From NCBI GenBank assembly GCA_002471255.1, contig DKPP01000011.1, forward strand, positions 64,922 through 128,921: DNA of 64,000 bases, in the 5' to 3' direction. The notes beneath the pieces are model-generated. The model did not search any database and had not been told where the DNA came from. It saw only the letters and a program-made list of their open reading frames with translations. This document shows positions 34,749 to 43,291 of the stretch, in pieces. The translations under genes were made by a program, and so were the position numbers. This stretch comes from Akkermansiaceae bacterium UBA7331 (GTDB taxonomy: Bacteria > Verrucomicrobiota > Verrucomicrobiia > Verrucomicrobiales > Akkermansiaceae). Numbering within the stretch: position 1 is the stretch's first letter; every line of letters begins with the position of its first letter.

Positions 34749-35204
34749 ATGCGGAATATTTTGATTAAAAAACCCGGTGAGTTCGTTCGTCAGTTTTCAG
34801 TTATGCTTGAAAACCGAGTAGGGTCGTTTACGTCCCTGCTCGGTTTATTGCAATCTCGAGGCATCGTTTGCTTGGGTTGTGGTATTCAAGATGGTAAAGA
34901 GGTTTCTATTGCCAGAATGGTGGTAAGCGATCCCTATGCCACGCTTGAAGTTTTTGTAGAAAAGGGGATATCGTTTCATACATGTGAGGTATTGGTGGTT
35001 ATTTTAAAACAGGGCGCTGCCGATATGCAGGAGTGCTTAGATAAACTGTTTCGAGCTGAAATAAATGTGAATTTTATGTATGCTTTGCTACCCGTTATGA
35101 AAAAAACGATGTTGGTCTTGCATGTAGAAGATGTTCCTTTCGCTGCGGAAGTCTTAAATAAAGCAGGATTTTGTATTTGTCGCCAACAAGATTTAAGCAG
35201 ATAG
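34749..35204 (+). CDS. ACT-domain protein (two tandem ACT-like domains)
   Basis: A 151-residue cytoplasmic protein made of two ACT-like modules: about 14-75 (FSVMLENRVGSFTSLLGLLQ) and 82-148 (MLVLHVEDVPFAAEVLNKAG). ACT domains sense amino acids or similar ligands. No catalytic domain is attached, so it may be a regulatory subunit or free sensor. It follows argD by 27 bp and could report on amino-acid levels. It is one of the few genes here with a plausible Shine-Dalgarno (GGAGAG ending 3 nt before the ATG). Confidence 0.8.
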   Translation: MRNILIKKPGEFVRQFSVMLENRVGSFTSLLGLLQSRGIVCLGCGIQDGKEVSIARMVVSDPYATLEVFVEKGISFHTCEVLVVILKQGAADMQECLDKLFRAEINVNFMYALLPVMKKTMLVLHVEDVPFAAEVLNKAGFCICRQQDLSR

Positions 35205-35314
35205 TTCTCGTCGTTTAATGATTGATGTTGTGATGGTTTGATTCTTTATAGAACTGCGTAAGTATCGGGCTTTTAACTTGACGCAAGGCGAAAACTTGCT
35301 AAGTTATCCGCCAC

Positions 35315-35881
35315 ATGGCAAAAGTACCCGTTATTAATTTAAGAAAGGGCCACGCAGTTAACCATAACAACGATGTTTGTGTTGTTGTGAATATGGAGCA
35401 CAAATGTCCTCCACGTATGGCATCTTATGTTCAAATGAGCATTCGTAGCATTGCTACCAAAAAGGTTTATAACCTTCGTTTGACCTCCAATGAATCTCTT
35501 GAAGGGGTGAACTTGGCTCGTGAAGAATACGAATTTAGCTACATCGACGGTATGGGCTACCACTTCATGAATCCGGACACTTACGAAGACATTACCGTAA
35601 GTTCTGATATTGTTGAGCCTGTGAAGGATTACTTGATGGAAGGTAACATCTACATTCTTCTTTTCACTGACGAAGTTGTAGTTTCCGTTGAACTTCCTGC
35701 CGCTATCGTGATGGAAGTGGCTGAAGCTCCTGAAGGTGTAAAAGGTGACAGCGCTAACAACGTTTACAAGTCTGCTACCATGACCACCGGTCTTGTTGTG
35801 CAAGTGCCTTTATTCATCAAGCCTGGTGAACGCATCTCTGTTAAAACTGAAGATGGTTCCTACTTAGGCCGCTCCAACTAA
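35315..35881 (+). CDS. EF-P family translation factor, EfpL/YeiP-like with Arg at the loop tip
   Basis: A 188-residue three-domain EF-P-type factor that helps ribosomes stalled at proline-rich stretches. The beta-loop that reaches the peptidyl transferase centre reads HKCPPRMASY with Arg34, not the PGKGQAF of classical EF-P with modifiable Lys34. This and FSYIDGMGYHFM resemble EfpL/YeiP, which uses an unmodified Arg. The C-terminal block TTGLVVQVPLFIKPGERISV is shared by the whole family. No modification enzyme (EpmA, EarP, YmfI type) is nearby, in keeping with an unmodified tip. A second, classical efp may exist elsewhere. The gene stands alone with a strong terminator. Confidence 0.87.
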   Translation: MAKVPVINLRKGHAVNHNNDVCVVVNMEHKCPPRMASYVQMSIRSIATKKVYNLRLTSNESLEGVNLAREEYEFSYIDGMGYHFMNPDTYEDITVSSDIVEPVKDYLMEGNIYILLFTDEVVVSVELPAAIVMEVAEAPEGVKGDSANNVYKSATMTTGLVVQVPLFIKPGERISVKTEDGSYLGRSN

Positions 35882-35905
35882 GAAGCTTTCTTAGAATAAA
35901 TTTTG

Positions 35906-35941
35906 GATGTGCCCGTTAATTAACGTGGCACATCTTTTTTT
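35906..35941 (+). terminator. Terminator of the EfpL-like gene
   Basis: GATGTGCC at 35906-35913 pairs with GGCACATC at 35927-35934, an inner CGTTAA/TTAACG extends the stem, and seven T follow. A textbook intrinsic terminator. Confidence 0.9.
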
Positions 35942-36025
35942 ATGCCCGGGTTGTACAATACGAAATTGTATCAAGCCATGACGATAGATTTTCAGCATTT
36001 CATGGATGTGTCGGTCTAATGTAGT

Positions 36026-37753
36026 ATGTACACAGTCGCTGAGCAGTTGGTAGATATTTTAGAGCGAGCAGGAGTCCGTCGCTTATATGGTATCGTTGGA
36101 GATAGCCTTAATCCTATTACGGATGCCATTCATCATAAGAAAACAATTGAGTGGATTCATGTAAGGCATGAAGAAGTAGCCGCTTTTGCTGCAAGCGCAG
36201 AGGCTCAAATGACCGGTAGTTTAGCCGTATGTTGTGGTAGTGCAGGTCCGGGTAATTTGCATTTGATCAATGGTTTATTTGACGCTCATCGTACACGTGT
36301 GCCGGTTTTAGCTATTGCCTCTCATATTCCTCAGTCGGAAATTGGGACTAATTATTTTCAAGCTACTCATCCTGAAATGTTATTTCGAGAGTGTAGTTGC
36401 TACGATGAGTTGATTTCCGACCCGTCACAGGTCGCTCGAGTTATGCAGACTGCTATTCAACATGCCATTTCCTTAAATGATGTGGCAGTCGTGGTCATTC
36501 CCGGAGATGTGGCGGGCATGAAAGCGGAAAAATTGCACTGGATGCATCCCCCTGTAGTATTGCAGGCTAAGCAATCCCCGAATGAAGAAGCGATACAATG
36601 TGGTGCCAAAATTCTTAATGAGGCGAAAAAAGTAACTTTGTTCTGCGGTGCTGGATGCGCAGGTTATGAAAAGCAAGTAATTGATCTCGCTAAAAGACTG
36701 AACTCACCGGTAGCTTACACATGGAGAGGTAAAGAATACTTTGAGCATGATAATCCGTTTTCAATGGGCATGACCGGATTATTAGGGTGGGGTGGCGCCT
36801 ATGAGGCCATGTTTGATAGTGACTTAATTGTCATGCTTGGTACGGATTTCCCTTATACGGCATTTATTCCCGATCATCTTCCCGTTATTCAGGTTGATGC
36901 CCGTGGTGAGATGCTAGGCAGAAGAGGGCGCCTAGATTTAGGTATAAATGGAGATGTCTCGATGGTGATTGAGCATTTAATGCCTTTAGTGGAGGAAAAG
37001 ACGGATGCTTCGTTTTTAAAAGTATGCCAAGAAAGGCATCGACATCAGTTAAAACGACTGAATGCCTATATTGCAGGGCAAGGTGATGATTATCCCTTAA
37101 GACCGGAGCAATTAACCGATGCTATCAATCGATATGCCAATCAAGATGCCTTATTTACCATAGATACGGGTACTCCTTGTCTTTGGGCGGCTCGCTACTT
37201 GAGTGGTACAGGGCAGAGAAAGTTTATCGCCTCATTCCATCATGGGACGATGGCTAATGCCATGCCTATGGCAATTGGGCTTTTATGTACGGATCCCAAA
37301 CGACAGGTTGTATCTTTGTGCGGGGATGGGGGGCTTTCAATGTTGTTAGGCGACTTAATTACGATTGTACAATATAAATTGCCGGTGAAATTGGTGGTAT
37401 ATGATAATGATGCTTTAGATTTCATTATTATGGAGATGCAGTCAGCCGGTATGGAGCCTTGGCAGGTAGATTTACATAATCCGTCTTATGCTTCTCTAGC
37501 CGATAGCATCGGTATCAAGGGTTTTCGTCTAACTAAAGCATCTCAGGTGGATAGTGTGGTTCAAGAGTTTCTTGCTCATCCCGGTCCTGCTTTGCTCGAT
37601 GCTGTTGTAAATGCTGAGGCTATTGCCCTACCTCCCGCCATATCTTTGGCCCAAGTTACCGGTTTTGGTAAATCTATGATTAAAGAGGCTCTACATGGCG
37701 ATTTAAAACATGTCGTGAGGACATTGCTCGGCAACAGGAAGATTTTACTCTAG
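36026..37753 (+). CDS. poxB: PoxB-like pyruvate oxidase (quinone-linked)
   Basis: A 575-residue ThDP and FAD enzyme closely resembling E. coli PoxB (572), which turns pyruvate into acetate and CO2 and passes electrons to membrane quinone. It shows GIVGDSLNPITDAI, the ThDP-activating Glu in VRHEEVAAFAA, GSAGPGNLHLINGLFDAHR, the FAD-domain middle, and the ThDP-binding GDGGLSMLLGDL...YDNDALDFI segment. The C-terminal ~25 residues (KSMIKEALHGDLKHVVRTLL) are amphipathic and may bind the membrane, as in PoxB. It would supply electrons to a respiratory chain under low oxygen or in stationary phase. The gene is monocistronic. Confidence 0.93.
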   Translation: MYTVAEQLVDILERAGVRRLYGIVGDSLNPITDAIHHKKTIEWIHVRHEEVAAFAASAEAQMTGSLAVCCGSAGPGNLHLINGLFDAHRTRVPVLAIASHIPQSEIGTNYFQATHPEMLFRECSCYDELISDPSQVARVMQTAIQHAISLNDVAVVVIPGDVAGMKAEKLHWMHPPVVLQAKQSPNEEAIQCGAKILNEAKKVTLFCGAGCAGYEKQVIDLAKRLNSPVAYTWRGKEYFEHDNPFSMGMTGLLGWGGAYEAMFDSDLIVMLGTDFPYTAFIPDHLPVIQVDARGEMLGRRGRLDLGINGDVSMVIEHLMPLVEEKTDASFLKVCQERHRHQLKRLNAYIAGQGDDYPLRPEQLTDAINRYANQDALFTIDTGTPCLWAARYLSGTGQRKFIASFHHGTMANAMPMAIGLLCTDPKRQVVSLCGDGGLSMLLGDLITIVQYKLPVKLVVYDNDALDFIIMEMQSAGMEPWQVDLHNPSYASLADSIGIKGFRLTKASQVDSVVQEFLAHPGPALLDAVVNAEAIALPPAISLAQVTGFGKSMIKEALHGDLKHVVRTLLGNRKILL

Positions 37754-37762
37754 TATAATCCT

Positions 37763-37803
37763 AAAAAATCGTTCGTAACCTAATTGGATGCGAACGATTT
37801 TTT
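37763..37803. terminator. Bidirectional terminator after poxB
   Basis: AAAAAATCGTTCG at 37763-37775 pairs with CGAACGATTTTTT at 37791-37803, giving a T run on either strand. It serves poxB and the convergent lipoprotein gene. Confidence 0.92.
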
Positions 37804-37816
37804 GTTGTAATCTAAG

Positions 37817-38812
37817 TTATTTTCCCTTTTTTTGAGGAGGTGGCTGTAGATCTTTTTTGATGCCATCAAAATAGGCTTTATCCTTAGCACTTAAATTTTG
37901 ATACGAAACTTTTACTATTTGTCCATCATGTAAGGCTAACCAAATGTTATTGTGAGTAGCTTTATCATCATATTTCGCTATCTTTGCAAAAAATGTAGAG
38001 CCATTTGCGCCCGTCCATGTTCTAAAACCTTTAGCTGTGAGGCTTTTTTTAAAGTCTTTATAATGGATGCGAGCTAAATTCGCACTATGTTTAATCGTAT
38101 CCATATAAAAATTATTTTGTCCGGATGTGTACCCCTTGACCGAGTTGATCTGAGCGCCATCAGGAGATACGATCATTAATACCGGTACGCCTCGTACGTT
38201 AAAGTTCGTATGCATTTTTTTTACATAACGGCGCATATCGTCTGCTTTACTTTTATATTTGCGAAATTTTTCCCCTGTAAATTGTTCTGCCGTATCAAAT
38301 TTCAATCTAATTACATTATCAACCGCCCAAGTTTTGAATGCCTCCGTATTGAAAAGTTCCATTTCCAATTTTGCACTGGGTGGGCTGTATCGGGAATCGT
38401 GGAACCAAATCAATACGGGCTTGTTTTCATAACGTGCACGTTTTAAAGCTGAATCGTAGCTAAAATGCCAAGCTGCTTTTTGTTCCTTACCTGCAAAAAT
38501 TTCATCGTCTAGTTCAGGAATGAAGGCATCAGGGTCGTGAGCATTAGTCCAATAAATTTTTGATCCCTTATGGTAATCTTTTTCCATTTCGGACACATCA
38601 CTAACCTCGACCATTTTCGCGTTTTCTTTCCCCATATTTAATGGGTCATCACCCGAGAAATCGCTTACTGATGAGCTAAATTCAGCACCCGATACCATAG
38701 CTCTCAAGCCGGTACTAAAGGAGCCATCATCCTTGATGGTACGCTCTGAGGCGATTTGCATACAAGAACTTAAAGCAAATATCGAAATAAATGAAATCCA
38801 ACGATGCTTCAT
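37817..38812 (-). CDS. Thioredoxin-fold lipoprotein with C-terminal SHD1-like domain
   Basis: A 331-residue predicted lipoprotein. Start ATG at 38812 gives MKHRWISFISIFALSSC with a lipobox cysteine; a start six codons upstream is less likely. The middle (about 110-230) is thioredoxin-like: KPVLIWFHDSRYSPPSAKLE in the position of the CxxC loop, and a cis-Pro loop VRGVPVLMIVSPDG. The CxxC cysteines are replaced (SRYSPPS), so it is not a normal disulfide enzyme. The C-terminal ~60 residues resemble the SHD1 domain common in Planctomycetes-Verrucomicrobia proteins (RTWTGANGSTFFAKIAKY, then VSYQNLSAKDKAYF). Role unknown, perhaps peptide or ligand binding at the outer membrane. Confidence 0.8.
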   Translation of the reverse strand: MKHRWISFISIFALSSCMQIASERTIKDDGSFSTGLRAMVSGAEFSSSVSDFSGDDPLNMGKENAKMVEVSDVSEMEKDYHKGSKIYWTNAHDPDAFIPELDDEIFAGKEQKAAWHFSYDSALKRARYENKPVLIWFHDSRYSPPSAKLEMELFNTEAFKTWAVDNVIRLKFDTAEQFTGEKFRKYKSKADDMRRYVKKMHTNFNVRGVPVLMIVSPDGAQINSVKGYTSGQNNFYMDTIKHSANLARIHYKDFKKSLTAKGFRTWTGANGSTFFAKIAKYDDKATHNNIWLALHDGQIVKVSYQNLSAKDKAYFDGIKKDLQPPPQKKGK

Positions 38813-38835
38813 GGCTAGTAGCTTTAACATAAGAC

Positions 38836-38865
38836 AAAATGGGCTACAATCAAATTGTAGCCCAT
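38836..38865 (-). terminator. Terminator of lepA
   Basis: On the minus strand a perfect 12-bp stem ATGGGCTACAAT / ATTGTAGCCCAT with a 3-nt loop is followed by TTTTGT, 29 bp after the lepA stop. Confidence 0.85.
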
Positions 38866-38893
38866 ATGAGATGAAAGGATGTTTTTCGAAGGA

Positions 38894-40693
38894 TTAGTCA
38901 CCGGTCTTAAGAACCTTAATGAACGCCTCTTGCGGGATGTTAATCTTACCGATGGCCTTCATGCGCTTCTTACCTTCTTTTTGCTTTTCAAGCAACTTAC
39001 GTTTACGAGTAACGTCACCGCCATAACATTTGGCTGTCACGTCTTTTCTCATTGCCGAAATACTTTCACGAGCAATAATCTTACCACCGATGCATGCTTG
39101 AATAGCTACGGTGAAAAGTTGTCTTGGAATCACGTTTTTGAGCTTTTCTGCTAATTCACGACCACGAGACACTGCTTTTTCACGGTGTACGATCATGGAA
39201 AAGGCGTCAACAGGTTCGCCTGCGATAAGCATATCCATCTTAATCAAGTTGGAAGCTTGGTAACCGGCGTGTTCGTAGTCCATGGAGCCATAGCCGCGAG
39301 TCATCGACTTGAGCTTATCGTTGAAGTCCACAAGGATTTCAGCAAGAGGTACGGTGCAAGTGAGCATCACGCGAGTGTCGTCGATGGTTTCAGTGTTTTC
39401 TACGTTACCACGTTTTTCGAGTACCAATTGCATCACATCACCAATGAAATCGCCAGGTACCATGATGAAGATACGCACGATAGGTTCGCGAATTTCTGCG
39501 ATTTCTTGAGGCTCGGGCAACAAGCTTGGGTTATCGACTAAAAGTTCTTCTCCGTCGGTTTTGGTTACTTCATAAATAACGGAAGGATAAGTGGAAATAA
39601 TATCCATGTTAAACTCACGTCTGAGACGTTCTTGGATAATTTCCATGTGAAGCAAGCCAAGGAAACCGCAACGGAAGCCAAAGCCAAGAGCCACAGAGGA
39701 TTCGGATTGGAAGGTGAATGCCGCGTCATTGATTTGAAGCTTAGCCATAGCGGATTTTAACGCTTCAAAGTCGGAAGTATCTACAGGATAGATACCGGAG
39801 AATACCATTGGACGGATTTCTTTAAAACCGGAAAGTGGTTCCTTGCATGGTTTGGCCGAGTCGGTGTAAGTATCACCGATTTTTACATCGCTGGCAGATT
39901 TCATGTTAGCAATGATATAACCTACGTCGCCGGCGGTTAGTTCATTGGTCTTTTGCATCTTTGGAGTAAAGATACCCACTTCTTTTACTTCGTAGGTCTC
40001 ATCGGTGGCGAAAAGTTTAACACGCATTCCACGTTTTACTTTGCCGGAAACAATACGCACGTAAGAAACTACACCACGATAGGCGTCATATACCGAGTCG
40101 AAAACTAAGGCACGAAGCAAGCCGTCCTCGGAATCCTGTGGTGGGGGAACTCTCTCAACCACAGCTTCCAAAATCTCATCAATGCCTACGCCCATTTTGG
40201 CTGAAGCGTGAATGGCTTCTTCATGGTGGACGCAAATGATGTCTTCCAACTGACGATAAACGTTAGGAAGGTTGGCACTTGGTAAGTCGATTTTGTTAAT
40301 GACCGGAATGATGGCAAGTTTTTGTTCCAAGGCTAAGTGCATGTTTGCCAAGGTCTGTGCTTCAACACCCTGTGCTGCATCAACAATTAACAATGCACCT
40401 TCACAAGCCGCAAGAGAACGAGAAACTTCATAAGAAAAGTCAACGTGGCCGGGGGTGTCCAAAAGATTTAATTTGTAGGTTTTACCATCTTTGGCTTTAT
40501 AAAAAATGGTAACCGGGTGTGATTTGATCGTAATGCCTTTTTCACGTTCCAAATCCATGGCATCGAGAAGCTGATCTTGGCGTTCTCGGACGGAAATCGT
40601 GTCGGTCTTTTCCAACAAGCGGTCGGAAAGGGTGGTTTTACCGTGGTCGATGTGGGCGATAATAGAAAAATTACGAGTCAATTCAGTAGACAT
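38894..40693 (-). CDS. lepA: Elongation factor 4 (LepA)
   Basis: A 599-residue translational GTPase that back-translocates or remodels ribosomes, highly conserved in bacteria. The start MSTELTRNFSIIAHIDHG at 40693 is chosen; a 35-codon extension upstream lacks similarity. GTPase motifs AHIDHGKTTLSDRL, DTPGHVDFSYEVSR and NKIDLP are present, followed by domains II-V and the specific C-terminal domain (KMDMLIAGEPVDAFS, ISAMRKDVTAKCYGGD with the LEKQKEGKKRMK basic end). Length is normal. It is a monocistronic unit. Confidence 0.97.
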   Translation of the reverse strand: MSTELTRNFSIIAHIDHGKTTLSDRLLEKTDTISVRERQDQLLDAMDLEREKGITIKSHPVTIFYKAKDGKTYKLNLLDTPGHVDFSYEVSRSLAACEGALLIVDAAQGVEAQTLANMHLALEQKLAIIPVINKIDLPSANLPNVYRQLEDIICVHHEEAIHASAKMGVGIDEILEAVVERVPPPQDSEDGLLRALVFDSVYDAYRGVVSYVRIVSGKVKRGMRVKLFATDETYEVKEVGIFTPKMQKTNELTAGDVGYIIANMKSASDVKIGDTYTDSAKPCKEPLSGFKEIRPMVFSGIYPVDTSDFEALKSAMAKLQINDAAFTFQSESSVALGFGFRCGFLGLLHMEIIQERLRREFNMDIISTYPSVIYEVTKTDGEELLVDNPSLLPEPQEIAEIREPIVRIFIMVPGDFIGDVMQLVLEKRGNVENTETIDDTRVMLTCTVPLAEILVDFNDKLKSMTRGYGSMDYEHAGYQASNLIKMDMLIAGEPVDAFSMIVHREKAVSRGRELAEKLKNVIPRQLFTVAIQACIGGKIIARESISAMRKDVTAKCYGGDVTRKRKLLEKQKEGKKRMKAIGKINIPQEAFIKVLKTGD

Positions 40694-40845
40694 AATGGCT
40701 CTTACTCCTTTGTAATAATGAGTATAATACGGGCGCAGAGAGTAGTAGGAACAAGGGCTTTGGTCAAGACAAGATGCTGACACGGAACGAAAAGACATGC
40801 AGTATGTCGATGAAAAATGTCTTTAGCATGTTCGTTTTGCATGCA

Positions 40846-42036
40846 TTAGACCTTTCCCGGTCGTCCGCAAATGAGCCCATACATAATGCTAAATGCAGTC
40901 AAGATGGTATAAATTAAACAAAATATCCAGAAATTGCCCTGTGGATCAATCAATTGACCGAGAAGGAACGCACCTCCCGCCCCGATACAATAGCCAAAGC
41001 CCTGTACCATGCCGGATAGGCAAATAGCCGATGACGTATTACCTGCGTGCTCCAACATCAATCCTAGACCTCGGCTAAAAACGGCTCCTGAGCAAAAACC
41101 TAACAAAACGGCTAGAGGAAGAGTCCAGTAATTGGGAGTATAAAAAATTAACCAGCTCGTAATGGCTGTAATAACTGAGCAAGTAGCAATCAATCGTCCG
41201 GCTCCGCCCATAGTCTGTGCTACATAGTTGGCAAACAAACTACTAGGGACTTGAGCTAAAATGGACATTGCCATAATGAATTTGGCGTCGCTTTCCACAA
41301 ATCCTTTACCTTGTAGTAAAATGGCTATCCATGCGGCAAATAGGTAACTTTTTCCCACCCGAACAGCATAGAGAAAAGTCAAATCCCAACCGATTTTTTG
41401 TTTGATGATTTGAGCAAATCTATTGGGTACCAGCTCATCTCGATCCGGTATACGAAAGAATCTAAAATAGATAATCCAAACGATAATACCTAAAATAAGC
41501 GGTATGCTCCATATTCCTAAACCGAATCGCCAACTGCCATACGTTAACGCTATGGGAAGGGTCACAGCGGTAGCCATCATCATGCCTAAATCGATCATAG
41601 CGGAATAAAATCCCATATAAATTTGAGGTCTTACGGAAAAATGTTTTTTAATCAATCCGGGGACAATACATCCGGCTAAACCAAGCCCCAATCCATTTAA
41701 GATAAGCCCGCCAAATAAACCTGTTGCCCCATCTGAACACCGCCAAAAAATACCGCACAATCCCACTATTTGAGCAATCAATGCTATTTTCCACATGGGG
41801 AAACTTTTTACCAATCTAGGAGCCAATAGGGCAGCTAAAGCCAAAAAGCCAATCGGCATCCATGAAAAAGGATCGGACCATTCCATCGGTATTCCCAAGG
41901 ATCGACCGATCATACGCAAAAGTGGATCAGTAGCCGTAATAGATGCATGGAGATTAAAACTCAATAAGCCGATGGCTATGATAAATAACCATTCGTGCAA
42001 GACAGGAGGTCTGGCTCTTTGAATTTCGTTATTCAT
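40846..42036 (-). CDS. MFS transporter, CynX/NimT type (paralog 3 of 3)
   Basis: A 396-residue inner-membrane permease with ~12 helices. The opening EWLFIIAIGLLSFNLHASITATDPLLRMI matches (in parts) the CynX/NimT branch of the major facilitator superfamily (NLR...TTVxPLL pattern), which includes cyanate and nitroimidazole permeases. Here the usual Asn-Leu-Arg reads NLHAS. Its start overlaps the stop of the next upstream paralog by 4 bp, so the two are coupled. It lies last in the three-gene set. Substrate unknown; anions or organic acids are plausible for the family. Confidence 0.85.
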   Translation of the reverse strand: MNNEIQRARPPVLHEWLFIIAIGLLSFNLHASITATDPLLRMIGRSLGIPMEWSDPFSWMPIGFLALAALLAPRLVKSFPMWKIALIAQIVGLCGIFWRCSDGATGLFGGLILNGLGLGLAGCIVPGLIKKHFSVRPQIYMGFYSAMIDLGMMMATAVTLPIALTYGSWRFGLGIWSIPLILGIIVWIIYFRFFRIPDRDELVPNRFAQIIKQKIGWDLTFLYAVRVGKSYLFAAWIAILLQGKGFVESDAKFIMAMSILAQVPSSLFANYVAQTMGGAGRLIATCSVITAITSWLIFYTPNYWTLPLAVLLGFCSGAVFSRGLGLMLEHAGNTSSAICLSGMVQGFGYCIGAGGAFLLGQLIDPQGNFWIFCLIYTILTAFSIMYGLICGRPGKV

Positions 42037-43259
42037 GCACTTGGGCTAGTTGATAGTGGAATTGGTTCGGAGCGATCACAACGATAGGCAAAATAAGTGA
42101 TCATGATATTGATCAACAAGTAAAGGGAACAGTAAATCCAAAAATTACTCGTTTGGTCAATCAATTTACTAAGACCCAAAGCTAATCCTGCTCCCCCGAG
42201 GAATCCCACTCCTTGCACCATTCCCGATAGACTTAGAGCTGATACCGGATCTTGAGTCTTTACGACCATGAGAGTCATGCCTCGTGCAGCGATGGCTCCA
42301 ATTCCCAACCCGATAATGATGCCAAATGGTATGCAAAAGTAAAAAGGCAGATACATAATACCCCAAAGCGCACCGCTTGAAAGTAGAGCAGACCAAAAGA
42401 CTAATCTAAACCCGCTACCTAATTTGATGGCTATCCAGTGAGCAAAAAAACTGGCAGGTACTTGAGATATGGATAAAATGCTTAATACTAATCCTGCTTG
42501 GTCAGCTTCGAGTCCACGGTTTTTAAGTAATAAAGTAATCCATGTAATGCAAAAATAAGCGCCGGAAACTCTTAAAATATAAAATAGAGTAATCGTTTGT
42601 GCCGTACCATTTCTCAAGACGACTTTCAGATCCGTTTTTACCGGGGGGGCGGACTTTTCCACCTTATTTCTCGTAAAATAGATGAACCATAAAACAGCAC
42701 AAAGACCCAAGGGGATTGCCCAGAAAACGAGACTAAATCGCCAGCTCCCCGTTGACTGAGCTATAGGTAGTGCCAAAGCGGCGGAAATGGCTGTACTTAA
42801 ACCTAGTAAGCCACTATAAGCACCAATCAAACGTGGGGCGGATCGAGGGAAATGGGATTTAACAAATCCCGGAATGGCTGAGCCGATAATGCCTAAGCCA
42901 ATACCCAGTACCAAGGTTCCGCCAAGCATCCCCACATATCCCCCATAACTACGCCAGATCATTCCTACAATGGTGATTAACTGGAATAAAAATATCATTC
43001 GCCAAATAGACATATATCGGGCTATGTGAGGAGCAAAGATTGATGCCACACCTAAAATGCCGACAGGCATTAAAGCAAAAAGACCTGCCGTTTCTTTAGA
43101 AATATGTAAATCTTTTTCAATAAGTCCGATAAGAGGATCGATGGTTGTTAATGGAGCCCGTAAATTGCAACATAAGAAGATTAAAACACACAATAACAGC
43201 CATTTGCTCTGTTTGGGAGCAATAGTTGATTGTGTGTTTAATGTTGGAGGCAAAACCAT
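42033..43259 (-). CDS. MFS transporter, CynX/NimT type (paralog 2 of 3)
   Basis: A 408-residue MFS permease with 12 predicted helices. NLRAPLTTIDPLIGLIEKDL is the family N-terminal motif, and RGMTLMVVKTQDPVSALSLS mirrors a block in both neighbours, showing gene duplication. It overlaps the downstream paralog by 4 bp and lies 32 bp after the upstream one, so all three are one transcript. Substrate unknown. Confidence 0.87.
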   Translation of the reverse strand: MVLPPTLNTQSTIAPKQSKWLLLCVLIFLCCNLRAPLTTIDPLIGLIEKDLHISKETAGLFALMPVGILGVASIFAPHIARYMSIWRMIFLFQLITIVGMIWRSYGGYVGMLGGTLVLGIGLGIIGSAIPGFVKSHFPRSAPRLIGAYSGLLGLSTAISAALALPIAQSTGSWRFSLVFWAIPLGLCAVLWFIYFTRNKVEKSAPPVKTDLKVVLRNGTAQTITLFYILRVSGAYFCITWITLLLKNRGLEADQAGLVLSILSISQVPASFFAHWIAIKLGSGFRLVFWSALLSSGALWGIMYLPFYFCIPFGIIIGLGIGAIAARGMTLMVVKTQDPVSALSLSGMVQGVGFLGGAGLALGLSKLIDQTSNFWIYCSLYLLINIMITYFAYRCDRSEPIPLSTSPSA

Positions 43260-43291
43260 GTGAAAAAATCCTTAAACAATGATGAATCTTG

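Noticed and set aside
35278..35306. Promoter with TTGACG that would make the EfpL-like mRNA nearly leaderless
   Set aside because: The -10 candidates (AAGTTA, AGTTAT) are poor, so the position of the start site is not supported enough to report.
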